Under the pieces are notes generated by a model. That model saw only the letters and a list, made by a program, of their open reading frames with translations, was not told where the DNA came from and did no database searches. Positions 36,940-46,565 of a stretch of 64,000 bases of DNA are shown here, one piece after another. The translations under genes and the position numbers were made by a program. The DNA is taken from the NCBI GenBank assembly GCA_004352715.1, contig SCFE01000026.1, positions 1,187,861-1,251,860 of the forward strand, given 5' to 3'. The DNA is from Hofstenia miamia. Lineage: Eukaryota > Xenacoelomorpha > Acoela. Numbering within the stretch: the first letter of the stretch is position 1; the number at the start of each line of letters is the position of its first letter.

Positions 36940-37405
36940 ACTCAAACATTTTAAATTTTTCTAAGATTCTTGAAAAAGCTGTATCAACTCAACTCTGATT
37001 TTATGGTGAAAAACAACTGACAAATATCAATCTGCATATTGAATTAAATATTCAGCAAGCACAGCCATTACACGTACCACAATGATCTTGTGCGTGAACT
37101 TGAACAGGATAAAATTGTTCTTTGGGTTATTACTGATATATCAGTTGCATTTGACACAATATCACACGAAAAGCTTTTACGACGCCTCATGTGTCTTGGT
37201 TTTGATGGTACAGCTCACAGCTGGCTGGAAAGTTATCTTAAAAATCATCACAGTCATGTGCGAATAGCTGAAAACATGTCCTATTCAGAAGTAAGCCAAT
37301 ATGGAGTGCCGCAGGGATCAATGATGGATCCTATAATGTTTTCATTGTATGTTCTTGGTGTTGGTTCTATCTTTCGGAGATTTGGCATCAGCTATCAGTT
37401 TTACA
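36940..37405 (+). mobile_element. LINE D reverse-transcriptase fragment, left part
   Basis: The sequence reads KILEKAVSTQL (about 36970-37000), then HNDLVRELEQDKIVLWVITD, VAFDTISHEKLLRRL, WLESYLKN, YGVPQGSMMDPIMFSLYV and FGISYQFY. These are RT blocks of a CR1/L2-like LINE distinct from LINE A and B (GVPQGS and LESYL type). It is cut at 37405 by insertion of a hAT-type element, and the sequence resumes at 39511. The YADD box is degraded at the junction. Confidence 0.82.
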
Positions 37406-39510
37406 CAGAGATGGCATCCAGTCGGTACTGATCACCGGACCGGTCGCGGAACAGATCAGGTCACCTTAATTTCACTACATCAGTCAAAACCAGTCACTTT
37501 GAAATGTGTCTTGGACTATCCCCTTCTGGGAATTTTTCAAATTTCAAGCTTCAAAAGCTGGTAACAATTTCCAAAATTACAGTTGTGCGAAAAATTTAGT
37601 AGATCACACATATGCAATTCAGTAACGTGGTTCAAGTCGTCTTTCTTTTGAATCAATACAATTGGACAACGTAAGTGTCATTGAACATTGAACGTCCATT
37701 CAGTGGTATACATTCTGTAAATCAGAGCTCTAAGCATCTAAATATCCAAACAATAACACCATATTTAATTGTAACTCTCCATTTAACGCTTAGCGTTATA
37801 TATTGCAAATGAATCGTTATAGTAATGATTTAGAACTTATAGAACTGTTAATAAACCTGCCCATTGTCCACTGGCCTTTAAACCTTTAATATCCAAGTGG
37901 GGTCCATTTTGGACCTAGCCACAATTTTGAACACTGCAGCTAAAGGTCTAAAGATTATTCAAAAAGATTTAATAACAGTTTGCAGGAATATGTCTCTTTG
38001 TAGTTGTATAGATATTTAATTGAAATTTCTGTTTGATTTCCTCAATTTTTGCATTTCTCATATTAGAGTCTGCTATTACTCAAAGATTAAAGAAATCTAC
38101 GTGTACTGTCAATACAACATTTGGTAAAACGTTCTGTGATGATGAACTGAAAAACCTGTTGACTATGGACTGTGACAAAGGCAAAGGAGAGTGGCCATTT
38201 GTGACCTGATTACCCAAGAATACAGCTGTGCAAAGAGAATATCTTAGTAATATAACTTATTTAGAAAATATTGAATTTACATGCTTTAGATACTCTTTCT
38301 ATCAATTTATGGACACAAAAAATGTCCACTGTATGATCAATGGATCTGTTCTCTTGGTTAATTATAAAAACCCTCTCATTTTTCACACAGATTACTTCAG
38401 AAAATTTTCCTTTTATTTGTCTTTCTTGTCTCATCTGCAAGAAAGACTTAGCAAAACATCACAGCTTCATTCACAGCTCACTGGGTGCAAGAAGGACTTT
38501 AGTGTTTATGCTGCAAAAGAAATGGTATTTGTAAAGTTTTAAAAATTTCTAACTAAATATACAGCAAAACTTAGGAGCTTTGATATTCAATGCCTAAACA
38601 TGATTCAATATGTGAGCAATTCAAAAAACAAAACAGTTGGAAATGTAATTACTTGGTGTCGACGAGCAGCACTGCAATGTTAAAAAGAGTGTCACATGCT
38701 AAATTTGCATCAGTACTTAACAATAAATCCAACTGCAATCAACTCAAAAATATATATTATACATTGATTTTATATGGGTCCATTTTGGACCCCTATTGCG
38801 TTGTTGCGTATGCTATATATTTTGGGCTTTTTAGGGGTTAAAGGCACAAACCAATAAGATCCCATAATTCATATTAGATTATCTTTTCAGAGTAAACGCC
38901 CCGCTTAACTAACTACAAGTGGCGGAATCCTTACCTCTACGGGATTACTTTGATTACTGATCAACACAGGCGTTAAGCCTTATTGATTAGGCTTAAAATT
39001 AAGATTCAAAATCATCACCATTAATGTTTAAAAGCTTGCCATTAATTACTAAAATTTATCATGGAATAATTATCTACATAGGCTTACCAATATTCAAACA
39101 AAACACGTCACTGAAATTTGACGCATTAAAAGCATTGAGTGATTAGTCTTGGTTTTTTGGGTTTGTGCCTTCAAATAAAGATATTTAGTGTCAATCCGAT
39201 AATTCAAACGCGTATGCGTTCAATAAACGTTTTCTTTCAACTGTACACAAATGCATTATGTAATGCAAAAAAACTGGCCCGAATCAGCAATGCCAGTCAC
39301 AACCGGTAAAAAAGAGAATTGAACACATAAATAAATGTACAGTGAAACAAGATAAAGCTGTAAAAACCGGTGCTCTATAATGTGGGGGCCGATCAAAGCC
39401 GGTACCCATATGAGAGTAATCTGGGTACCGGACCGGTCAACACCAGTCAGCCGTCAGGCGCTTAGCGGAACCGGACCGGGTCACATTTAAGTGTACCGCC
39501 TCCATCCCTG
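37406..39510. mobile_element. hAT-type element (2.1 kb) inserted in LINE D
   Basis: The ends are CAGAGATGG (37406) and CCATCCCTG (39510), an inverted repeat with one mismatch. The exact 8-bp duplication GTTTTACA lies at 37398-37405 and 39511-39518. Joining the flanks restores LINE D. Subterminal regions at both ends are rich in ACCGGACCGGT-like motifs. No hAT transposase motif is readable inside, so it is non-autonomous. It seems to carry a further insertion at 37882-38837. Confidence 0.9.
37882..38837. mobile_element. Possible piggyBac-type insertion nested in the hAT element
   Basis: TTAA tetramers lie at 37878-37881 and 38838-38841. The bounded sequence has loosely inverted ends (ACCTTTAA... 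versus CCCCTAAAA... on the other strand). Near each end sits the almost palindromic motif GGTCCATTTTGGACC. Internal frames (for example KTFCDDELKNLLTMDCDKGK) are broken and not clearly assignable. The TTAA flanks suggest piggyBac, but the terminal repeats are weak. Confidence 0.4.
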
Positions 39511-39616
39511 GTTTTACATTTCATCACAATGACTTTGTTCCCACTATCCACTCAGTTGAACAGATTATTAATGATTTGGATCAATGCATGCTTTCAAGTG
39601 ATTTACTAAACAAATA
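39511..39616 (+). mobile_element. LINE D, right part, cut by the Tc1-type element
   Basis: After the 8-bp duplication, the LINE D frame continues (HNDFVPTIHSVEQIINDLDQ), the segment that follows YADD in RTs of this group. It is then broken at a TA (39615-39616) by the Tc1-type element. Confidence 0.7.
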
Positions 39617-41045
39617 CAGTACTGGAAAAAAGAATTCGGCCACCAATAATTTGTCATGGATATTTCCAAGAAATTGACTCCAAGAATGTCATAGTTATTT
39701 ATTAATTAGATTTGGTGTTGCATAAAGATGAATTCATCAATGTTGAGACATAATTATCAATGCTTACCTTAAATCTCAAGGAAAAATCCTACAATGCTTG
39801 TGGCTAGCTAATTTTTTTTGGAAAAATGGATTCGGCCACTTTAGACCAAATCAGAGAATCTGTAAATAATTTGTTGAGCTATTTTTAGACTATATATTTT
39901 GATAATATCTAATAAAAGTCTTTTTTCACCATATATGATGCGTGGTTAGGTGCCTATTGCCATTCGCGAGTTGATTATCTCCATATATTTGAAAGGGATG
40001 AGTCAACGTAATGTATCTCAACTTGTAAACCTCGATGTACAGTCGAGGATATCATCAGACGTTTCACTTCTGAAAATATCATTGCTCCAAGCCAACGTCC
40101 GGAAAACCAAAAAGGAGATCTCCAAAACTTCCCAGTCAGCTCTTCGTGTACCTTTCATAGTGAAATCCCAGACAGACTTCTGAGGAACTTCACAAGGAAT
40201 GGGCTAATGGTCACCTTGTGACAGCAAGAAATGTGGGAAACATCCTGAAGAAGAACTCACTTGGGAATTTTGTGGCATCCAGAAGACCATTCTTAACCTC
40301 AAAGCAAAGATTACGCCGGCTGAGGTGGGCCAAGTTGATGAGAGACAATTCGTCTGAACATTGGACTAATGTTATATTTTCAGATAAGTCAAGGTTTGAG
40401 CTATATTTATCAAAAGAATGTTGATAAAGAGACCAAATGAGCAGAAGTCTAGATTCTTGCCTTAATTTACTTGGGGACCATGAAGTATAGTGGGAAGTCT
40501 GTCATGGTATGGCCTTCGCAAGATTGTTCACATCACTGGTATTCTCAATATGCTCAGATTCTAGAGAAGGAACTCTTGTCACTCCTTAAATGCGAGCAGG
40601 ATGGTGCTCCATGTCAAGAAATGAAAAACTTCTTCTACAATAATGGGGTTGCTATCCTTGCTGACTGGCCTGGTCAATCTCGAAACCTTAACATTATCGA
40701 AAATATGTGGAAAGAGGTCAAATATCGAATTGGACAGCATACTCTTCACACTGAAGGCGAGCTGTGGAGGGTAATAAAGAAGGAATTTTATGCAATTACC
40801 AATTGCTTTATTGAAAGAAAGACTTCTTGCTTCAATCCGTGGACCCCTTGAAGCTGTTATTCAATCAAAGAGACACCCTACAAAATATGAAAGAGAGAAT
40901 TTTGTCGCTAAGTGCTCATATTGGGTCAATTATTAATTTATGTATCCTATTTTGAATTTACTATTTTTTGGGTTTGCTCATTTGTTAATATTTTTTCATT
41001 TTTTATTCAAATTTGCAAGTGGTCGAATACATGGTTCCAGTACTG
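39617..41045 (+). mobile_element. Tc1/mariner-type transposon, 1.43 kb
   Basis: The ends CAGTACTGG and CCAGTACTG form inverted repeats that continue imperfectly inward, with the motif GGCCACC / GTGGTCG near each end. TA dinucleotides flank it at 39615-39616 and 41046-41047. It contains one disrupted transposase gene on the plus strand. Confidence 0.93.
39950..40851 (+). pseudogene. Tc1-type transposase, broken
   Basis: The N-terminal helix-turn-helix reads IRELIISIYLKGMSQRNVSQ. After a frameshift come RRLRWAKLMRDN and VIFSDKSRFELY, which holds the first catalytic D. After another stop come KSVMVW, EQDGAPCQ (second D) and WPGQSRNLNIIENMWKEVK (catalytic E). Only 32 residues separate the second D and E, not the 34 of Tc1 proteins. 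The H that normally follows QDGAPC is missing, which suggests a two-codon deletion. Stops near 40190 and 40425 make it non-functional. Confidence 0.88.
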
Positions 41046-41160
41046 TACATTTGTAAGTATAATTTTTTTACAATTTTTTCAGGTGTTTTGAAAATTATCA
41101 AAAATGTGTTAAATATCTTTAAATACACTGCAAAGCATAAATATCGCAACCTTTAAGTAA

Positions 41161-41181
41161 TATATATATATATATATATAC
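41161..41181 (+). repeat. (TA)n microsatellite
   Basis: About ten TA units. Confidence 0.85.
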
Positions 41182-41425
41182 TCGTCAGCTTCCAAGTACT
41201 AAATTTAGTACTTGTTATAAACATGTCTACAGCATGCTTCTACATAGACAAATTCACACTATTTCAAGCTGTGCATTAAAGTAAAGATTATTTATTAGTT
41301 TCACTACTCACAATGTTTCCTTCAAGTTTCTGTTAGCTTTAGAATTGGAATTACATTGTGATGACAAGAAAACAAAAGTCAAGAGTCCAGTTTCTTCTTG
41401 TAATACATGGTATTTAAGCAATAGA

Positions 41426-41616
41426 CAGTGGCGTACGCAAGTTTCCAAATTTGATTTTGTCTGGATAAATCAAAAAATTTTTCGTAAAAAAAATTGAAAA
41501 CTTTAAAATCTAGGATTTTGGAATGCAGTTCTTAGGGTCTATTTTCTCAATATTTTCAAAAATTTTGGGTGATAACGATGATGTCTCCCCGTCAGAAAAT
41601 CTTGGGTACGCCCCTG
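41426..41616 (-). mobile_element. hAT-type MITE, family 1, copy 2 (inverted)
   Basis: A 191-bp copy begins CAGTGGCGTACGC and ends GGGTACGCCCCTG, with an exact 8-bp duplication GCAATAGA at 41418-41425 and 41617-41624. It is homologous to 33640-33873 in reverse orientation, with an internal deletion. Confidence 0.93.
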
Positions 41617-41974
41617 GCAATAGATTGCCTCAATAATTACTTTCAATATATATTTAAGTGCATATTTGCTATTTATATTCAAACATTTTATTAAAATTTA
41701 TTTTTTGTCACTAACAAATTTATTTTTCAATTAGTACTAAATTTAGGACTCTGTGACTGTACTGAGCTCATTTACACATAGCTTAAAAAAAATTTACCAA
41801 TAACATGTTAGGAAAAAACTGCATTTTTTACCAATTTATACTTAACCAAATTTTGGCATAATTTTGTAAATAATATTGGTTATATATTTTCAAATTTTGT
41901 CGAATTCGTCTTGAGAGGCCACAATTCAGAGTGCAGTCTTGTAATAATTTAGGCTTCCCATAATTCACATATTC

Positions 41975-42011
41975 ATATATATATATATATATATATATAT
42001 TCATTCATATA

Positions 42012-42051
<40 letters not shown>
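41975..42051 (+). repeat. (AT)n microsatellite tract
   Basis: Two long AT runs are separated by TCATTC at about 42001. A shorter AT run follows at 42320-42334. Confidence 0.9.
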
Positions 42052-42055
<4 letters not shown>

Positions 42056-42465
42056 TATCTCAAAACACCTTATCTTTTTATATTTATATATTTATATCTT
42101 TTATATTTACTAAATATCATGAATAATTGTTTTTTCATAATGCTATTTAGCTTAATTTACAATATACAAGTTATAGTAATCCCGTTCATTTACAATCTTG
42201 AACCATAATGAAAGTAAATTTAGTTGATCTTATTTACAAAATTACGAAATTCAGTTAATTTGGTGATATTTAACATTAAAATAAAGACGTTTCAAGACCT
42301 GAAATGTGCAAAATTAAAAATATATATATATATATGCATTGTCTATTCTCAATTACTCAGCAATACAAAACTGAAATAAAGAAAAATGCTGAAAAAGCCA
42401 TCGATGTGCATATTAAAAAGACTTTTTTATCATTGGGAATGTAACTAATCTCTCTAAAAATTCTT

Positions 42466-42487
42466 AATAATAATAATAATAATAATC
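42466..42487 (-). repeat. (ATT)n tail of LINE E
   Basis: Six to seven ATT units on the minus strand lie directly after an AATAAA (AATAAAGTCATTG), forming the 3' tail of the element ending at 42540. Confidence 0.7.
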
Positions 42488-42539
42488 AATGACTTTATTT
42501 AGCCGCTGAAGGCATACACAAACAGAAAATAAAAACAAG

Positions 42540-42818
42540 TCAAGTTTTACGGCAGCGAGGACAGTCACATGAGATGAAATAGGAGCAAATGGAAGAGTAG
42601 GCGAAGTTGGAGAAGGGCTCAGCAAAGAGGAAAGCCATCAAAGATTTCTTGAAGCTCGGTGGCGGGGAAAAGAAATCAATCGCTGTTGGAGGGTTGCGAG
42701 TCAAGATGTAATTAGCAGCAGTACAAGCACGATTGAAAAACGAGTGAAGGGTGCGATGTTTCTTTGTACGACGAATGGAGAAGGTGACAACATCATCAGA
42801 GCGAGTGCAGCAGGAATT
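42540..42818 (-). pseudogene. LINE-type C-terminal coding end (LINE E), partial at gap
   Basis: The minus strand is open for 92 codons from the gap edge to a TGA at 42542-42540. There is no ATG, because the 5' part is in the gap. The product includes VVTFSIRRTKKHRTLHSFF, NYILTRNPPTAIDFF and a Cys-rich end CDCPRCRKT. A short 3' UTR follows with AATAAA and an ATT repeat tail, as in LINEs ending in short repeats. Base composition is far less AT-rich than the surroundings, so this is a younger insertion. Assignment to a LINE rests on the tail architecture and composition; the domain itself is not recognised. Confidence 0.5.
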
Positions 42819-43161
42819 NNNNNNNNNNNNNNNNNNNNNNNNNNNNNNNNNNNNNNNNNNNNNNNNNNNNNNNNNNNNNNNNNNNNNNNNNNNNNNNNNN
42901 NNNNNNNNNNNNNNNNNNNNNNNNNNNNNNNNNNNNNNNNNNNNNNNNNNNNNNNNNNNNNNNNNNNNNNNNNNNNNNNNNNNNNNNNNNNNNNNNNNNN
43001 NNNNNNNNNNNNNNNNNNNNNNNNNNNNNNNNNNNNNNNNNNNNNNNNNNNNNNNNNNNNNNNNNNNNNNNNNNNNNNNNNNNNNNNNNNNNNNNNNNNN
43101 NNNNNNNNNNNNNNNNNNNNNNNNNNNNNNNNNNNNNNNNNNNNNNNNNNNNNNNNNNNNN
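42819..43161. other. Assembly gap (343 N)
   Basis: Unsequenced. It separates LINE E from a Penelope-like element. Confidence 0.99.
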
Positions 43162-43810
43162 TCGATATGTTACCATCATCGTCAGCAAACAAACTATGCG
43201 AAATTTGACAAAGGGAATGGTATAGTTATCGTAGATAAATCAACATATATGTCAAAAATGGAATCATTATTAGATAATAAATCTAAGTTTAAGGAACAAA
43301 CCTGTAAAACAACCACAAAGTTTTTTATAAAAGAAGAAGAGAAATTCAACAAATCATTATTAGAAATGAAAAAGAAAAATGATGTATACCTGAAGAATTA
43401 TATCAAATTTTTCGGAGTATAGTCTCTCAGCCATGTCGCTTATATGGTTTACCGAAAATGCATAAAAATTCAGAAGATCCTCCACTACGACCTGTATTGT
43501 CAACAATAAATTATCAAAATTCAAAATTGACAAAATGGTTAGATCAATTATTAAAGAAATATATACCAAAAAAGTAAATCATCAATGACACAAATGATTT
43601 TCTAACTAAATTAAGGAATGCATATGATCACGATCAACAAAATAAATATCTTGTAAGTTACGATGCAAAATCCCTTTTTACAAATATCCCTGTAAAAAAG
43701 ACAATAGACCATATCATTAAGCTTATTCCTAAAGATGAAATTATAATAGGTCATGAAGTTTTAGAGAAATTGTTAAATATGTGTTGTCTCAACATACCAT
43801 TTATTCAGAG
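43162..43810 (+). mobile_element. Penelope-like element, reverse-transcriptase part
   Basis: Reading forward: KFDKGNGIVIVDKSTY; after a frameshift CRLYGLPKMHKNSEDPPLRP (the GLPK-x-HK and P-L-R-P blocks of Penelope RTs); VLSTINYQ; and YLVSYDAKSLFTNIPV (the first catalytic D block, SYD-x-x-SLFTNIP). The copy ends near 43810 before the second catalytic block, YxDD. At its left edge, 43162-43186 is the reverse complement of a tail sequence (ACGATGATGGTAAC) found at 49757 in another PLE copy. Inverted arrangements of this kind are known in Penelope elements. Confidence 0.85.
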
Positions 43811-44008
43811 GCGTCGCACACCTTCTAACCAGCATTTTTATGATTTAGAGCGTTTTTTCCTATCGCTTATTTGGGAACTGGGTAAATTTAATACCGGATT
43901 AAACTGATTTTTACACTATATTTTTATAAATTTGTAATTTGTGATTAAAAACTCAATCTAAATTACAATTTTGGTAAAATTGAAGCATTTCGATCCATAA
44001 ACTATATA

Positions 44009-44248
44009 CAGGGGCGTACCTAGGATTTCCTGACGGGGGACATCATTGTTATTCCCTAATGCGGGGCAAAGCCCCGCGAAAATTTTTGAAAATATTGAGA
44101 AAATAGACCCTAAAAAATGCATTTCACGATCCTAGATTTTAAATTTTTTAATTTTTTACGAAAAATTTTTTCATTTATCCAGTCAAAATTAAATTTGGAA
44201 ACCTGACGGGGGGGACATTCCACCATGCCCCCCCTGGGTACGCCACTG
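44009..44248 (+). mobile_element. hAT-type MITE, family 1, copy 3
   Basis: A 240-bp copy begins CAGGGGCGTACC and ends GGTACGCCACTG. It is close to copy 1 in sequence but has an extra GC-rich hairpin, GCGGGGCAAAGCCCCGC, at about 44062-44078. The flanks (ACTATATA and ACAGTGGT) do not match, so one end may have been rearranged. Confidence 0.88.
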
Positions 44249-44401
44249 ACAGTGGTTCAATTGGCTAGTACATGCATCATCTTGTTTAGAAATCATATCA
44301 CTGATAAATTAAACTGTTCTAGTTACTTCAATCGTGAATGTCGCAATAGGCTAGGTATTGCGACATCCACACTTCAATGGCGTTTAACGTTTTAAAAGAG
44401 C

Positions 44402-44531
44402 AAGGTGTGCGTTCATATTAACGCACACTACGAAATTAAGCGTAATCGTTGAAATTGTGTCCTAATTTGTCGCCGAACGTTATTGATTGCGTCACGAATT
44501 TCGATGCGTGCGTTAATGATCACCGCACCTC
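44402..44531. repeat. Short inverted-repeat element
   Basis: The left arm AAGGTGTGCGTTCATATTAACGC and the right end read from the other strand (GAGGTGCGGTGATCATTAACGC) are imperfect inverted repeats about 130 bp apart. It is probably a small MITE. Its first eight bases match those of the neighbouring element at 44642. Confidence 0.5.
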
Positions 44532-45061
44532 GAGTGAGAAATTAAGGTGTCACTACTCTTAGTTAATCCCGCCAAGCAAACATCAATAAAAATAGAGAAA
44601 CCTTTTCAAGTTCAACATGTGCATACATTGGCTGTGGTTTTAAGGTGTGTTCCCACTATCGACTTTTACCGGCAGATTTTAATCGAAAATGCAAGTATTT
44701 TCGTTCACATTGGCGATTTTTTATCATCCGATTTTTTATCAGAAAAAGGAGAGTTGGAATAGCGTTCAGACTTTCGATTTTTTATCAGATGATAAATTAT
44801 CATCTTTTGATTGCCAGTAAGAAAAATAACATCTTTTTATTGATTGGTCTGTTTTGGAATGTAAACAATGTTTGCATATTTTGAAGTTGAAATATTTCAC
44901 TGACAATAATTTACGTTTTGGAAGTCTATTCCCTACTTGAGAAGTAATTACATTAATGCGACATGAATAAATTTTCATTCACGATTTCTTTACATTTTCA
45001 TTGTGTTTACGTACAATTTGGCAGTAAAATAGGCAAATAAAAATTACATAAAGACAGACAC

Positions 45062-46257
45062 GTGTATTTGGCATATCAAAAGAGGAAATATACAATTATG
45101 GACCATAAAGACATCAATTTGGCGGTATCCCTGGAGAAGAATGGGTTTTCAAAAGCCAAAACAGCCAGTATTCTTATAGTAAACAAAAAATCCGAGTTCA
45201 ATGGTGCAGACAGAGGGTTAAGAACCCCCCCCCCCCCCCCCNNNNNNNNNNNNNNNNNNNNNNNNNNNNNNNNNNNNNNNNNNNNNNNNNNNNNNNNNNN
45301 NNNNNNNNNNNNNNNNNNNNNNNNNNNNNNNNNNNNNNNNNNNNNNNNNNNNNNNNNNNNNNNNNNNNNNNNNNNNNNNNNNNNNNNNNNNNNNNNNNNN
45401 NNNNNNNNNNNNNNNNNNNNNNNNNNNNNNNNNNNNNNNNNNNNNNNNNNNNNNNNNNNNNNNNNNNNNNNNNNNNNNNNNNNNNNNNNNNNNNNNNNNN
45501 NNNNNNNNNNNNNNNNNNNNNNNNNNNNNNNNNNNNNNNNNNNNNNNNNNNNNNNNNNNNNNNNNNNNNNNNNNNNNNNNNNNNNNNNNNNNNNNNNNNN
45601 NNNNNNNNNNNNNNNNNNNNNNNNNNNNNNNNNNNNNNNNNNNNNNNNNNNNNNNNNNNNNNNNNNNNNNNNNNNNNNNNNNNNNNNNNNNNNNNNNNNN
45701 NNNNNNNNNNNNNNNNNNNNNNNNNNNNNNNNNNNNNNNNNNNNNNNNNNNNNNNNNNNNNNNNNNNNNNNNNNNNNNNNNNNNNNNNNNNNNNNNNNNN
45801 NNNNNNNNNNNNNNNNNNNNNNNNNNNNNNNNNNNNNNNNNNNNNNNNNNNNNNNNNNNNNNNNNNNNNNNNNNNNNNNNNNNNNNGAATAACTGGGTTT
45901 ATAGCGGTGAAAGCATGGTGGTTTATGATGCTTCTAGGAAAATTCGGGATACAAAAAATTGGGGATACCCTAAAGAAAAGTTTGGACCACTGCATTGTAG
46001 TTGTAAAAAGATAAAAAACAGCAACAAAATTCAGCTGATGGTTTGGGGTGCAATTTCGTACTCGGGTGAAAGAACACTTGTTCCTGTCCAGTCCAAAATT
46101 ACTGGGGATTCGTATGCAAGTCCCCCAGCCTCTATCTAGGCTTCCTGACAGAAATTCTGTTGTTTTTCAACAAGATAATGCACCCGTCCATGGTACACAG
46201 GCAGTCAAAGACTCATTGGCTGGTATGAGGATGAAAGGGACGACTTCCAAGCACTGA
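45062..46257 (+). pseudogene. Tc1-like transposase, broken and gapped
   Basis: The N-terminus (from about 45098) reads MDHKDINLAVSLEKNGFSKA, a helix-turn-helix-like start. A C-homopolymer and a gap follow. After the gap, SRKIRDTKNWGYPKEKFG and IQLMVWGAISYSG match the segment before the second catalytic residue. A shifted frame then gives SVVFQQDNAPVHGTQAVKDS, where QDNAPVH contains the second catalytic D. The final D/E block is not readable. Frameshifts near 46120 disable it. Confidence 0.78.
45242..45886. other. Assembly gap (645 N) behind a poly-C run
   Basis: The gap follows a run of about 17 C at 45225-45241, preceded by CAGAGGGTTAAG. This may be the start of another inserted element hidden in the gap. 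Confidence 0.95.
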
Positions 46258-46565
46258 TATGTTTCTTTCCCCTAATGTGTTTTCTTTCTTCTTAGGTAAA
46301 TTCACTTTTTTCTTCTGGTACTAGTGATTTTCGTTTTGTTCACGTTGCATTAATATGAACCTTGACTGTAGTTTCAAGTAGCTATTCGACTAGTTTTAGC
46401 ACCGTTCAGACTATCAACTTTTATCAACTGATAAAAAAGCAGATAGAGTGTTCACGCTATCGATTTTTATCACCGATTTCTTGACAGATGATAAAAATCG
46501 ATAGTGGGAACACACCTTTAAGCTAAAACAAATGTTGGGAGTGGGCTTTATTCTAACTTATCAGA

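Larger units (their letters stand above)
44642..46518 (+). mobile_element. Tc1/mariner-superfamily element with long TIRs
   Basis: Left end AAGGTGTGTTCCCACTATCG and right end, inverted, AAGGTGTGTTCCCACTATCG are perfect over 20 bp. Further TATCGATTTTTATCA-type inverted motifs lie subterminally at both sides (44700-44820 and 46400-46500). The right end is followed by TA (46519-46520), the left is preceded by TTT. It encloses a broken transposase and the 45242-45886 gap. Confidence 0.82.

Noticed and set aside
42701-43422. Open frames across the 42819 gap
   Set aside because: They are gap artefacts. The real minus-strand reading at 42540-42818 is in a different frame, and the plus-strand RT begins after the gap.
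44766-44978. Minus-strand frame at the left end of the Tc1-like element
   Set aside because: It is generated by repeated TATCAGATGATAAA-type subterminal motifs and has no protein similarity.
45062-45995. Open frames across the 45242 gap, including a proline run
   Set aside because: The proline run is a poly-C homopolymer at the gap edge. Only the transposase parts on each side are supported.
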